Position numbers and translations under genes: made by a program
Notes under the pieces: model-generated
The model's database searches: none
What the model was told of the DNA's origin: nothing
The model's input: only the letters and a program-made list of their open reading frames with translations
Part shown: piece after piece, positions 1-15,600 of the stretch
How positions within the stretch are numbered: position 1 is the first letter of the stretch
Layout: the number at the start of each line of letters is the position of its first letter
Source: Bolinopsis microptera
Taxonomy: Eukaryota > Ctenophora > Tentaculata > Lobata > Bolinopsidae
Assembly (NCBI RefSeq): GCF_026151205.1
Contig: NC_087082.1
Coordinates: 17,639,401-17,703,400 of the forward strand
Reading direction: 5' to 3'
Length of the DNA: 64,000 nucleotides

Positions 1-623
1 AAGTATTTACACAAAGTATTTACACAAACCAATTCAAATCATGGCCCACTGCCAATCCAGCATTGTGTTTCCCTATTTCACTCAACATGAGTAATTCGCC
101 CAATTCGTTTTCCTACTTGAATCACCACATTTCACCCCACCCCAGGCTCATTGACCATGTCTGATGCTTCACTTCTCGACTACAAGATGTCGGATGGAGT
201 GTTAGTCGAGGCTCTCTCACTCACAGGTCTCTCAAATATTCTGTTAATCATGTTTTCTTCGCCTTGTGGGTGCTACCTCAGCTCGGCTGTACTTTCACAG
301 CATTCCGTACTATTGTCAGCACTTGAGGTCACTCAATAAATTTTGCAAGGGAATCTTGCCCGTCTTGTGAAACTGAGAGGTAGCACCCTTTCAGACGTTA
401 AAAATCACTTAGAATGTCTTCAATCATAACTTATTTAAAATTAAATTAAAACTGTTTTATACGACTGGGCTTTAATCCTAGATCAAATTCCGCCTGTCAT
501 TCCAAAGGAAGGCCTTTTCATTGAGCCGAGTAATATACCAGGTGCGTGTTTTCAGCCCTGAGATTGAAATCTTTTAATTTGAATCCACGATATTTAACCG
601 TGATTATATGTCCTGATTTCTAG
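1..623. other. Left edge and NACA upstream region
   Basis: No convincing coding sequence is seen. The first bases carry a short direct duplication of an AAGTATTTACACA-like string. A splice-donor-like ATACCAG|GTGCGT at about 540 and the acceptor TTTCTAG at 621-623, directly before the NACA ATG, suggest a non-coding first exon ending near 540. The 62-codon open frame at 151-339 has no supporting features and I do not call it. Confidence 0.4.
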
Positions 624-4082
<3,459 letters not shown>

Positions 4083-4539
4083 CGACGCCACATTGTGGCA
4101 CGATGGCGTCAGAGATGACGTTGTCATGGAGCTTCGTAGAGAAGTTCCAACGCGGACAGTTCCTAAATTATTTGAAATCGACTGGTATTTATTTGTACTG
4201 TTTAAGATTTTTATTTTTTAACAAACGTCAATTTAATGATTGTATTATTTCTGGTTCGAATCCTCAATGTTTCTAAAAATTAAATGCAACAGTCTACGAT
4301 TTTACATACTCAGCTTTAAAAAATCCTGTGATAAGAAGTAAATTTCACGGTATTACACACTTGACACTGCACTGCGAGTCTATTATTAGCTATTATTCGC
4401 GGTCTGATTTAGCTATGAAAGCCGGCGCGGCTTTCATATACAAATACTTTTAAATTTCAAAAGCCGTGCATTTTAATTTTGCACTAATAAGTGAAATATG
4501 AAACTAATACAAAGAAAATAAAATTATAACATTGTGTTA
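4083..4539. other. NACA downstream region
   Basis: 3' flank of NACA. No further coding frame is seen. The nearest AATAAA-type signal on this strand is near 4515, far from the stop codon, so the polyadenylation site is not clear. Confidence 0.35.
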
Positions 4540-4696
4540 ACGGGTGATACTCGTGACTTTGCTCTAACCAGAGCCCTGATCTCGCTTGCAGTAGCGCGCA
4601 ACAAGTGCGTCCGCGTCACGCAGTATGCGTATACACATGGCTATATTTGTTTCAAAGACTGTCGGCGAGTCCAACTCGGCGCGCGTCTTGGTAGGC
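4540..4696 (+). repeat. Dispersed repeat, copy 1
   Basis: Begins with TTAACGGGTGATACTCGT and ends with GAGTCCAACTCGGCGCGCG followed by TCTTGGTAGGCT. Related copies lie at 8503-8600 (same strand) and 56510-56610 (opposite strand). The edges shared by the three copies define the repeat; no target duplication was identified. Confidence 0.6.
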
Positions 4697-4790
4697 TAAT
4701 ATAATAATATAAAACTATGAACTACAAAGCATTGTGCTGTGTTTATTGAAGGATGTTACTCGTCTAAATTTCTTCGAAGTAGCGCGCGCC

Positions 4791-4876
4791 TTGTCATACG
4801 TTGTATGACCCGCCGCGCACGAAGTGCGCGGCTCCCCCTGTAGTGAAGCGACAGTGGGGGTCACCACGTGATACAA
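4791..4876 (+). mobile_element. hAT-like MITE, copy 1
   Basis: An 86-bp element starting TTGTCATACG and ending CGTGATACAA, with an internal GCGCACGAAGTGCGC hairpin. It is flanked by perfect 8-bp direct repeats CGCGCGCC (4783-4790 and 4877-4884). An 8-bp target duplication with short inverted termini is the hallmark of hAT-superfamily insertion. Two more copies with their own 8-bp duplications lie at 13160 and 54763. Confidence 0.85.
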
Positions 4877-5107
4877 CGCGCGCCGCTTTCTTCTCGAAAT
4901 GTTGGCCCGATGGCAAGTGCTAGGAAGTATCGCACGCCGGGCTAGACCATTAACAATGGTCAATATGTTTACAGTACACAGGTATATTTGGAATGAGCAG
5001 ACCTAATCTTAATCTAGTGCTAAATAGTAAATGCAATATCCGTCCAAGACAGCCTAGTACGTACAAGTATGATTAATAAAGCAACAGCGATTTCTTTAAA
5101 CAAATTT

Positions 5108-8100
5108 ACCCAGGAACCCTGACCGGATGGGGCTTAACTTTGAAAGTAAAAGAGTTGGAGACTTCCAGTTTTTTGTAACATGTTCCTCTTTTAAAAGTAA
5201 CGTTACCTCTCCAGGAGGAAAATTCAAGACAACGTAATTGTTGAGTTATATCAAAATCTCCAGAAAAGTCCCCTTTCGGGCCGATCAAAAGTTTGCAACT
5301 TTAACTTTGCGGATTCCTGTACTCTGGTTGGCTGAATTGTGTCACGTGGTAGCTGCCTGAACATTGGAATACGCCACGCGTGCAAATCATATTGCTTGTT
5401 GTCGCGCGCGAGGTCAAGCCGTCTGTTTAAATTAAACCAACTCTAGTACCACCACCAGCCGGTAACTTTTCATGGGTACAAAGTAACCAATTAGGGCTAT
5501 TAAATGCCGAACTCAAGGATATTTCGTATTCGGATCATATGCCTGCAGGCTGTCTGTCGCTTAAGACCATGGTCGCTCTTAACTGAGCGATAAGTGACGT
5601 TAAGTGAGACCGTGAGCACCACTTCTTGCCAATTTGCTTTTGAACTACGGCCCAATCATGAAGTTAAACAGTTCAAGTTGTGTTTTAACGGCAAAATACA
5701 GCGAATTCTAGCCCTTGAAAGTTGTAGGTTTGGAAGATCAATACGGCTGCTTTAATTCTTAAAAGTCTTAAGTTAGAACGGCCAAAAACACCCTATTCGG
5801 CGTCAGCCAGCTGCACCCAGGAACCCTGACCGGATGGGGCTTAACTTTGAAAGTAAAAGAGTTGGAGACTTCCGGTTTTTTGTAACATGTTCCTCTTTTA
5901 AAAGTAACGTTACCTCTCCAGGAGGAAAATTCAAGACAACGTAATTGTTGAGTTATATCAAAATCTCCAGAAAAGTCCCCTTTCGGGCCGATCAAAAGTT
6001 TGCAACTTTAACTTTGCGGATTCCTGTACTCTGGTTGGCTGAATTGTGTCACGTGGTAGCTGCCTGAACATTGGAATACGCCACGCGTGCAAATCATTGC
6101 TTGTTGTCGCGCGCGAGGTCAAGCCGTCTGTTTAAATTAAACCAACTCTAGTACCACCACCAGCCGGTAACTTTTCATGGGTACGAAGTAACCAATTAGG
6201 GCTATTAAATGCCGAACACAAGGATATTTCGTATTCGGATCATATGCCTGCAGGCTGTCTGTCGCTTAAGACCATGGTCGCTCTTAACTGAGCGATAAGT
6301 GACGTTAAGTGAGACCGTGAGCACCACTTCTTGCCAATTTGCTTTTGAACTACGGCCCAATCATGAAGTTAAACAGTTCAAGTTGTGTTTTAACGGCAAA
6401 ATACAGCGAATTCTAGCCCTTGAAAGTTGTAGGTTTGGAAGATCAATACGGCTGCTTTAATTCTTAAAAGTCTTAAGTTAGAACGGCCAAAAACACCCTA
6501 TTCGGCGTCAGCCAGCTGCACCCAGGAACCCTGACCGGATGGGGCTTAACTTTGAAAGTAAAAGAGTTGGAGACTTCCGGTTTTTTGTAACATGTTCCTC
6601 TTTTAAAAGTAACGTTACCTCTCCAGGAGGAAAATTCAAGACAACGTAATTGTTGAGTTATATCAAAATCTCCAGAAAAGTCCCCTTTCGGGCCGATCAA
6701 AAGTTTGCAACTTTAACTTTGCGGATTCCTGTACTCTGGTTGGCTGAATTGTGTCACGTGGTAGCTGCCTGAACATTGGAATACGCCACGCGTGCAAATC
6801 ATTGCTTGTTGTCGCGCGCGAGGTCAAGCCGTCTGTTTAAATTAAACCAACTCTAGTACCACCACCAGCCGGTAACTTTTCATGGGTACGAAGTAACCAA
6901 TTAGGGCTATTAAATGCCGAACACAAGGATATTTCGTATTCGGATCATATGCCTGCAGGCTGTCTGTCGCTTAAGACCATGGTCGCTCTTAACTGAGCGA
7001 TAAGTGACGTTAAGTGAGACCGTGAGCACCACTTCTTGCCAATTTGCTTTTGAACTACGGCCCAATCATGAAGTTAAACAGTTCAAGTTGTGTTTTAACG
7101 GCAAAATACAGCGAATTCTAGCCCTTGAAAGTTGTAGGTTTGGAAGATCAATACGGCTGCTTTAATTCTTAAAAGTCTTAAGTTAGAACGGCCAAAAACA
7201 CCCTATTCGGCGTCAGCCAGCTGCACCCAGGAACCCTGACCGGATGGGGCTTAACTTTGAAAGTAAAAGAGTTGGAGACTTCCGGTTTTTTGTAACATGT
7301 TCCTCTTTTAAAAGTAACGTTACCTCTCCAGGAGGAAAATTCAAGACAACGTAATTGTTGAGTTATATCAAAATCTCCAGAAAAGTCCCCTTTCGGGCCG
7401 ATCAAAAGTTTGCAACTTTAACTTTGCGGATTCCTGTACTCTGGTTGGCTGAATTGTGTCACGTGGTAGCTGCCTGAACATTGGAATACGCCACGCGTGC
7501 AAATCATTGCTTGTTGTCGCGCGCGAGGTCAAGCCGTCTGTTTAAATTAAACCAACTCTAGTACCACCACCAGCCGGTAACTTTTCCTGGGTACAAAGCA
7601 ACCAATTAGGGCTATTAAATGCCGAACACAAGGATATTTCGTATTCGGATCATATGCCTGCAGGCTGTCTGTCGCTTAAGACCATGGTCGCTCTTAACTG
7701 AGCGATAAGTGACGTTAAGTGAGACCGTGAGCACCACTTCTTGCCAATTTGCTTTTGAACTACGGCCCAATCATGAAGTTAAACAGTTCAAGTTGTGTTT
7801 TAACGGCAAAATACAGCGAATTCTAGCCCTTGAAAGTTGTAGGTTTGGAAGATCAATACGGCTGCTTTAATTCTTAAAAGTCTTAAGTTAGAACGGCCAA
7901 AATAAACACCCTATTCGGCGTCAGCCAGCTGCACCCAGGAACCCTGACCGGATGGGGCTTAACTTTGAAAGTAAAAGAGTTGGAGACTTCCGGTTTTTTG
8001 TAACATGTTCCTCTTTTAAAAGTAACGTTACCTCTCCAGGAGGAAAATTCAAGACAACGTAATTGTTGAGTTATATCAAAATCTCCAGAAAAGTCCCCTT

Positions 8101-8303
8101 TCGGGCCGATCAAAAGTTTGCAACTTTAACTTTGCGGATTCCTGTACTCTGGTTGGCTGAATTGTGTCACGTGGTAGCTGCCTGAACATTGGAATACGCC
8201 ACGCGTGCAAATCATATTGCTTGTTGTCGCGCGCGAGGTCCAGCCGTCTGTTTAAATTAAACCAACTCTAGTACCACCACCAGCCGGTAACTTTTCATGG
8301 GTA
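5108..8303. repeat. Tandem array of ~705-bp units (4.5 copies)
   Basis: Units start at 5108, 5815, 6520, 7225 and 7933 with ACCCAGGAACCCTGACC; the fifth is cut after about 371 bp. Spacings are 707, 705, 705 and 708 bp and the copies are nearly identical. Copies 1 and 5 share a two-base AT insertion (AAATCATATTGC) that the middle copies lack, as expected if inner units are homogenised by unequal exchange. Each unit yields a 60-76 codon minus-strand open frame, which I treat as a shadow because the repeat has no coding signature. Confidence 0.93.
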
Positions 8304-8502
8304 TTCCTTAAGTTCCTCAAGTCTTGATTATACAAAAATAAGTCAAAGCAGAAATTATAAACTACAACGAAAAAACGTTTCATAAATAGTTAATTGACAA
8401 TGTCAATTCATCGCAGCTTGGCGCGGTACATTAGCGCATTTTGCCGATCTAGCGAGAAGCCTTATTGAGTGCGCGGCGCAGCACAGTAACGCATCGCGCT
8501 AC

Positions 8503-8600
8503 TTAACAGGTGATATACGTAAAATATCTGTTCCATATATTAGGACCGTTGACGAGTCCAACTCGGTGCGCGTCCTGGTAGGTTGTAAACCTACAACGCG
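8503..8600 (+). repeat. Dispersed repeat, copy 2
   Basis: CTTAACAGGTGATATACGT through GAGTCCAACTCGGTGCGCG and CCTGGTAGGTTGTAAACCTAC. Related to 4540-4696, so both flanks of the 705-bp array carry this family. Confidence 0.6.
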
Positions 8601-8832
8601 CTACAACATAAATAGCCAAACGATGTTCTGAAGCAACTCAAAAAAGGGAGCATCTTTATGATATACTACCTTGCCACTTAAATAACGTGGGTTCATTTTA
8701 AATAAACAAAAATGTTGACATGTGATCGCTTTACTAAAATACAAATAAAATGGTTGCGGTTAAAATAACGGATAAAATAACGAAATTCGTATATAATTTT
8801 ATTTACAAAAAGGGATTACAAATTGTCCAATA

Positions 8833-8857
8833 GGTGATTACTAAATGTGAACGACCC
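8833..8857. mobile_element. Terminal fragment of Harbinger-like MITE
   Basis: GGTGATTACTAAATGTGAAC followed by GACCCC and TTA matches the right end of the elements at 41616-41787 and 53549-53727. The left part is missing. Confidence 0.5.
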
Positions 8858-9255
8858 CTTATTATATTTGTTTATTATAGTAATTATAAAATTATTCAAA
8901 CCCCTTATTATATGCATACTAGTAGTGGTTGTCAAACAGAGAATGTCAAAATGCTCTAGAACTTGCAACAAAATGAAAGAATGTAGTAGTTGTACAGCTA
9001 TCAATACTAAGGTAATGGGACTACTATATATAGTATATATACTGCGGACCCTCTACCGGCCAAACCTTGTTAACAAAGCCGCAGTCAAGGTTTGGTGAAC
9101 GGTAGTTAAAAGCGCTTAATGGACATAAGTCAAAGTGGTAGAGCAACATCATGTAGCTTAGTGGACATCTTTAGAAATGAGTAATAGGTAGAATGTGAGG
9201 TTACTCCTTCATAAATCGTCATTTTCTCCGATAATAAATTGACATCAAGTCTTGA

Positions 9256-9285
9256 AAATTATTCGAGGAGAATCTCGAATAATTT
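9256..9285. other. Perfect 12-bp stem hairpin
   Basis: AAATTATTCGAG, six-base loop, CTCGAATAATTT. It lies about 320 bp before the SUOX start codon. No function can be assigned. Confidence 0.5.
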
Positions 9286-9608
9286 AGTTAGAGAATAGTT
9301 AGATCTCTCTCAGGTGCCAATCCAAAAAATGTCGGTGTCCCAGGATAGAACTTCCCTCTGACTTATGCTATGATTTTATTGGCAGATGCAGTGCCGATTA
9401 TTACAAATGTTGCCCTAATTTCCTTACAGTCAATAGATAAAAACAAAATATAGTTTAATTAAAACTAATTACAACACTACAAATCTACTGCATTTATTGA
9501 GAATGTTACAGAGGGAATTTATTTAATGTAGAGTATATCATATACTCTTTTGATTTGCATTAAACATGAATACTTTTATGATATGTTAATATTTTAGGTG
9601 GATGTTAC

Positions 9609-12600
9609 ATGGCAAGTGTATCCGTTCGTCTCTGTTTAGCCTGCACTACACGGGCCTTGCCTAGATACTTAGCATCTCATCGATTTAGCACCAGGGGCCA
9701 GTACTGCGTAAGAAATGAGACCTATAAAAGTGGCAACAACTCAAAAGAGGCAGGTGGTGGATCAAGAAAGATAAATATCCTCGCTGCAGCTGTAGGAGTA
9801 GCCATTATATCAAGTATGTGATGAACTGCAGTGAGTTTTCATGATGATTGATAATTCAAGAACTTTGTTTTATGTTTGGTTTTCTGTACATTCCTTCATA
9901 ATATTATATCTACTTTTTGAATAATTATTTAAGTAGTTTACTGACATTTGAAAATATTGTAGGTAATTCTGAAGAGGATAATGCTGGCAACTACATTGAG
10001 GGTTTACCTACATACACAGCTCAAGATGTAATGCTGCGTGATGGAAGTGATCATGAAAACAAAGATTCGATCCCGTCTAGAGTTTGGATTTCATATAAAG
10101 AAGGTGATTTATATAACCTTATTCTAATCCAGTAGTAAATAATATTACAGCAGACCTTATCTAGAAAATTTGCAAGGTAGTAATAATGGCAAATCTATGG
10201 AAGCAATATTGAAGAAATCTTGCAAACGTTGTATTTCAGGGGTTTATGATGTGACGGACTTTATAAGTCAGCATCCTGGTGGGGAGAAACTACTGATCGG
10301 TGCGGGAGGTCCTATTGAACCTTTCTGGGCTCTTTACGCTGTGCACAAGAAACCATATGTAGGTTTGATTCATTTTACCTGCTTTATTTTATAAATATCA
10401 TGAATCATCTTTTACTCTCTTAGGCAAGCCAGTGGTTCGAAAAACTTAATCCTAAACTTACCTTACTTTAAATAATGATCACTATTTGCTTTGCTCACTG
10501 TATAATATATTGTAATCAGGTGTACAAATTGCTTGCGGAGTACAGAATAGGTAACCTATCCAAAGCTGACATAGTTAAAGAGGATAGTGAAGACCCGTAT
10601 GCCAACGACCCAGTACGACACCCAGCCTTCAACATAAACAATGCTCGACCGTACAATGCGGAACCTCCTTTAAATATACTAGCTGATAACTTTATCACTC
10701 CCAAGTGAGTGTGGGGACAGTTAAACTCTGATTAACTCTGTTAGTTGAAATTAATTAAAGTGAACTGTTAAGTGAGACTATTTAATTAATATTTATAATT
10801 AAAACTCTGATCACTTTTCAGTGATCTGTTCTACGTGAGGAACCACCATCCAGTACCGGAAATTGAACCAGAGGATTACGAACTTCAGGTAACATTAAAG
10901 CTATTCCTGAGTTATCCATAATACAGATATATAAATTTAAATACGCAGGGGACACGCTAAATGTCATAAAATATGACTACAAGTGACTACAAGTAGTACT
11001 AGAAACATAGATAATGCGAGTAGTCATGATATAACTATAATTATTCATCTGTTAAATTCTTACATGCCTCAAGTTTCGAGTTAAAAAAGTTTGAGAATGT
11101 TTCGTTGAATTATGCTAGTTAGTCCTATTCGATCCTGACGTAACAATTGTTCTAGTGATGTTGAAATCTTGGGGATCTAGACGTTTTAAATTATGATCAC
11201 TCTCTGTCAGCAGATTTTACGCTAACAGCCGTATATAATTGTAACAGCTATCAGCTATCAGGAGCACTGACATGCCCTCCTCAGATAGAAGGAGTCGGAT
11301 TTGAGGAGCCAGTAAACCTGACCTTATCAGACTTACAGGAGATGGAGCAACACACAGTTACAGCTGCTATCCAGTGTGCTGGCAACAGGCGAGCTGACAT
11401 GTTGCAGGTGATCTGATATTATACTTCTTTGTGGTGTGATTTTACAAAAGTAGGCTAATCAAATCTGCAGTATCTTTTACAATGCTGTGGTTGCGGTTTT
11501 ATTTCTTGATAAACTGGTATTTCCTGTAACAATGGGTATTCAGTACAGTACAGATTATGAATATTAAGAATTAGAAGAGATATTGTGGTCAGTGATAAGG
11601 TTTTACTGTTTTAATCGGTTATTGTTCTCCTTTACAGACTTGGTATGTGGAACAGTAGGGCCTGTCGTGATATCATGGATCGCTTAGGTTCCACCAGGAT
11701 CTGGTAGTCCTCATAATTCTGCAGCCTCTATGTGTCGTCATCTCGCACAACTCCGAAAAACCGTTGTGAGTTTGGCATGTGAAAATTTCCAGACATCGAT
11801 TGGGTTAACGAGTTGTCGTACGTCACCTCAAGATCGGGTGACAGGGGGCTGAACAGGCCAGAACCCAATTGATTGGGTCTGAGGTCACGTGATTATGAGC
11901 CTGAGGTCACGTGACTATGACGTCACCAGAGCTCGTTCTCCGTTTCCCGCTCTTTGGACCAGGTCAGCTTGCATGCTTGTGAAAGTTGGTGTAAGTACAG
12001 CTGTACTGTAGTTACATCCAATTACCCCTAATAGAATGAAGATTTATTTTCTGACAGAAAGCTAGAAATTTACCAAAATATCGACTTAGTTCAAAATTTA
12101 TTTTGATGAACACTCCTGACCAAAAATTGCACGAGAAATCGATTAAACTTGGTTTCAGAACTCAACAATGCTTCCTTATGCCTTAAATTCCATTTTTATC
12201 GATACAATAAACATTTTGATCCTGTGGATTAATTAGTAACAGGTAACAAATGCACAAAAAAACCATCGCACTTACATTGCATTCTTAACGGGTCGATTTC
12301 GAGTGACCAATAATCGTCGTGATGATATTTATACGTCATGCGTTCCTGATCATCATCAGCAATCAAGAGACAGGAGCGGCGATTGCTTTAAATCAACGGT
12401 TTACGTTATTTTTGTGAATTCGACCCCTGTTTTAACGGTTATCACACTTTGTCATTGAATGTATTGAGGATAGCTTTACAAATAAGAGGACCAGTAAATA
12501 AAATTGTCACAAGTGTTTCTCTCATTCACTTTCGATAAGACACAATGAAAATTCTAAATTCTTACTTAACCATAAGATTCGGAATTTTTCAACATTTGAA

Positions 12601-15600
12601 GAATATCGGCATTTTATAAAATGTAAGTTCAATTTTTACAAAAAATCAACGAATCGTATGGTCGACAGGTTCAAGTCTACTAGCAGGAACCCGTCTAACC
12701 CATTTTGACAGGTCACGGGACCACCACGAATTGAATTATAAAGATCTATCCAAATTCCACGAAGACTACGGACCAAGTTTAAATACTTCATTATAGTTGG
12801 ATTCGGGAAGCAGTTCAATTGTGCTTTGCACGGAACAACTTATATCACGAGACCGCCATTTCTGTTGAACCGAGAGATTGCAAATCAAACTAGTTTCAAT
12901 TTCAGATCACCTTTTATGTGTTCATTTGTGGTGGACTGGTCAGTATACAAACGTGGCACGTGCGGGCATATTTCTCAGTTTGAGTTACGAATTGCTTCAT
13001 GCCTGAGTTAAGTAATTCTTTGTGGTCGACTTGCTTTCGATTAAAACTTCATTAAATGAAATCGCTTTACTTGCTGGACAACAAACGCAGCCACGTCGTA
13101 ATTCTCCCAATAACTGCTGTGTAGAAGAGCTGTGTTCATTTGTGGTGGACTGGTCAGTATTGTCATACGTTGTATGACCCGCCGCGCACGAAGTGCGCGG
13201 CTTCCCCACTATAGTGAAGCGACCGTGGGGGTCACCACGTGATAAAAGGTCAGTATACAAACGTGGCACGTGCGGGCATATTTCTCAGTTTGAGTTACGA
13301 ATTGCTTCATGCCTGAGTTAAGTAATTCTTTGTGGTCGACTTGCTTTCGATTAAAACTTCATTAAATGAAATCGCTTTAGGGACATGTGTCAAAACTTTA
13401 TTACTACCAACGCGCACCAATTAGACACTACCCTTGCAGTTGCTCTATGTAGTCGAGTTTTTCTCAGTCAGATTTGGTTGACTGTTATTTCTTTTTGAGG
13501 TCTCGACAATCAGCTGATCATACGGTAGGCGTCTCTCTCTCTCTCTCTGTTTTGGTCAACGGTTTCTGGCCTCCTAGTGAAGAGGGAGGCCTTCTCGCCG
13601 TGCCCACAGAGTGTGACTCCTGCTAGCCACACTCCAGGACTCCCTAAGTATATACAAAAACATAGAAAAATAGATATCAACGCAACAGACCTCTGGAGTC
13701 TCGAAGCTGTTACTACCTTGCTCAGAGCAAACCCACTTCATATGTTCTTCTTTGGCGGGCAGGCGAGGGACTTCCGAGCATGGTCCACACCTGAATATGT
13801 GTCACTATCTGGGATAGTCCTGTGTGGGTCTAGTGTATGATTGTTTATGAACCTTGGTGTATGTCCTAGATGCTTATCCAAATAGATCGTCTCTGTCAAA
13901 CCTTGTTGACTGTTCCACGAATTTGATAATGTGGTCGAGTTTACTATTGATGAGTTCCTCAATTGTTAGGATGGGTTTACCAAATATCCTCATTCTAGTT
14001 GTCATCAGCTGGATGCATTCACATAGGAAGTGTTGTGATGTTTCTGCTTCCCCTGGGCAGTGTTCACAGTCTTGTGTTTCGAAATTGGAGTTGTTTGCTA
14101 CCGTCTGGAAGTATGCTAGTGGGCTGTGTCCTGATAGTAGCCATGTTAGCCATCTGATGTGAGTGCCTGTGATGTTAATTTTCTTGTACCTGTTTTTGTT
14201 GAGGAAAAATGTTAGTGGGGTTTTTCCTTTATCACTGAGTGCCACCTGTTTATACTTCTTGATATGGAGATTGAAGAGGTAATCTTTTATTTGGGTGTTG
14301 ATTATAGTTCTTTACCGTATACTCCTTCATGTCCTGGAACAAAGTTCTACTCGATGCGAAAACCTAGCGAGTTGAGTTGGTCTGAGATGTTCAGAACGAA
14401 CCTGGAGTTAAAATTGGTGCTGTTAAGGGCTTTAAATGCAGCCTGCGAATCTGAGAGGAATTTATGATTGATTGAGATCCTAAGTTATCATTAGTCCAGA
14501 AACTTGCCATGTATAACGCAAATAGCGGGTACGATTTCCTCAATGAACCTGAAGAAGGAATATCTGTCCTGAATTGATACCATGTAACGTCGAGCTTAAA
14601 AATGAATCAAAAGTTCGAGTAAATCGTTAAACGTTGTATGTCCTATTTGCATCCCCTAAGCATTGCATTGATGTTTATTCCTGGTCCGGTTAGCTTTGCG
14701 TCTCAGAAATAAAGAGGTCCACTATGCTTAAAGAGCTAAGCTGTCCACCAGGGTACTGTAGATCTAAGGGTTCCCCGTGTAATGGGGCAGGCTGTGATAA
14801 AGCATCTTTGCAGGATGTCCGAGATGAACTGATTCGAGTGTTGAGAACTTCCGCTGTAGAAACTGAATACTTGAATAGAACCAGTAAGGATGTCAGTCAA
14901 ACTCTGCTGCTACTAGATGATTGTAGAGCGTCCAGTCACACTTCAATAAAGAGTGTGGCAAAGCTAACCCGGTCCCCTGAAAAGTGGTTACTGGAGGAAG
15001 AAGTTCCAGGAATTCTCGTTATCAGTGTGTTCTCGTAGTCAGAGTTGAAATCCCTAATTTTGTCTTATCACGAGCCTGTGTCTAGCGTGTGTCAGCCCTT
15101 ACGCATTAGCTGTCTTAACTGAAAAGACCTGAAAAGTGGTTACTGGAGGGAGGAAGTGCCAAGACTACTCATTATCAGTGTGTCCTTGTAGTCAGGATGA
15201 GCGAATTGGAATCCCTAGCTCTGTGGTGGGTGACTTCGATGGGACCTGAAAGCTGAAAGAGAATTTCCTGGTGATTTAATAGCTCTTAGAGCTAGGTATC
15301 TGTGTCTAACGTATCGTCATTTGTGTGTGTACTATCTTGTAACCTGATATCTGAAAGAGAAATTTCCTGGTGCTTGGTAGCTGTTATTGTTGACTTCCTG
15401 GTTCCCATGGGAACTTTGAGTTGGCAAGTCCCAACCTTAGTACTCAACAAGAGAGCACACCACCCGTTAGTGCCAACCAGGCCACACCACGTGGAGGTTC
15501 GGAGAGGATTTCGTGACCCATACGGTAGGCGTATGCGCGCTATATCTACGCCTTTGGCAAGATCATAGGACATAGAAGTTCAAGGATATTTAACAACCAT

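Larger units (their letters stand above)
8601..9608. other. Intergenic region and SUOX upstream
   Basis: AT-rich. Holds one MITE fragment (8833-8857), an imperfect hairpin at about 9051-9109 (CCAAACCTTG paired with CAAGGTTTGG) and a perfect hairpin at 9256-9285. An acceptor-like TATTTTAG at about 9597 sits just before the SUOX start, so a 5' untranslated exon probably lies upstream. No gene is seen. Confidence 0.4.

Noticed and set aside
5106..8113. Five near-identical minus-strand 60-76 codon frames starting MIGPKGDFSGDF
   Set aside because: One per 705-bp tandem unit. They change length through small indels between units and show no domain or splice context.
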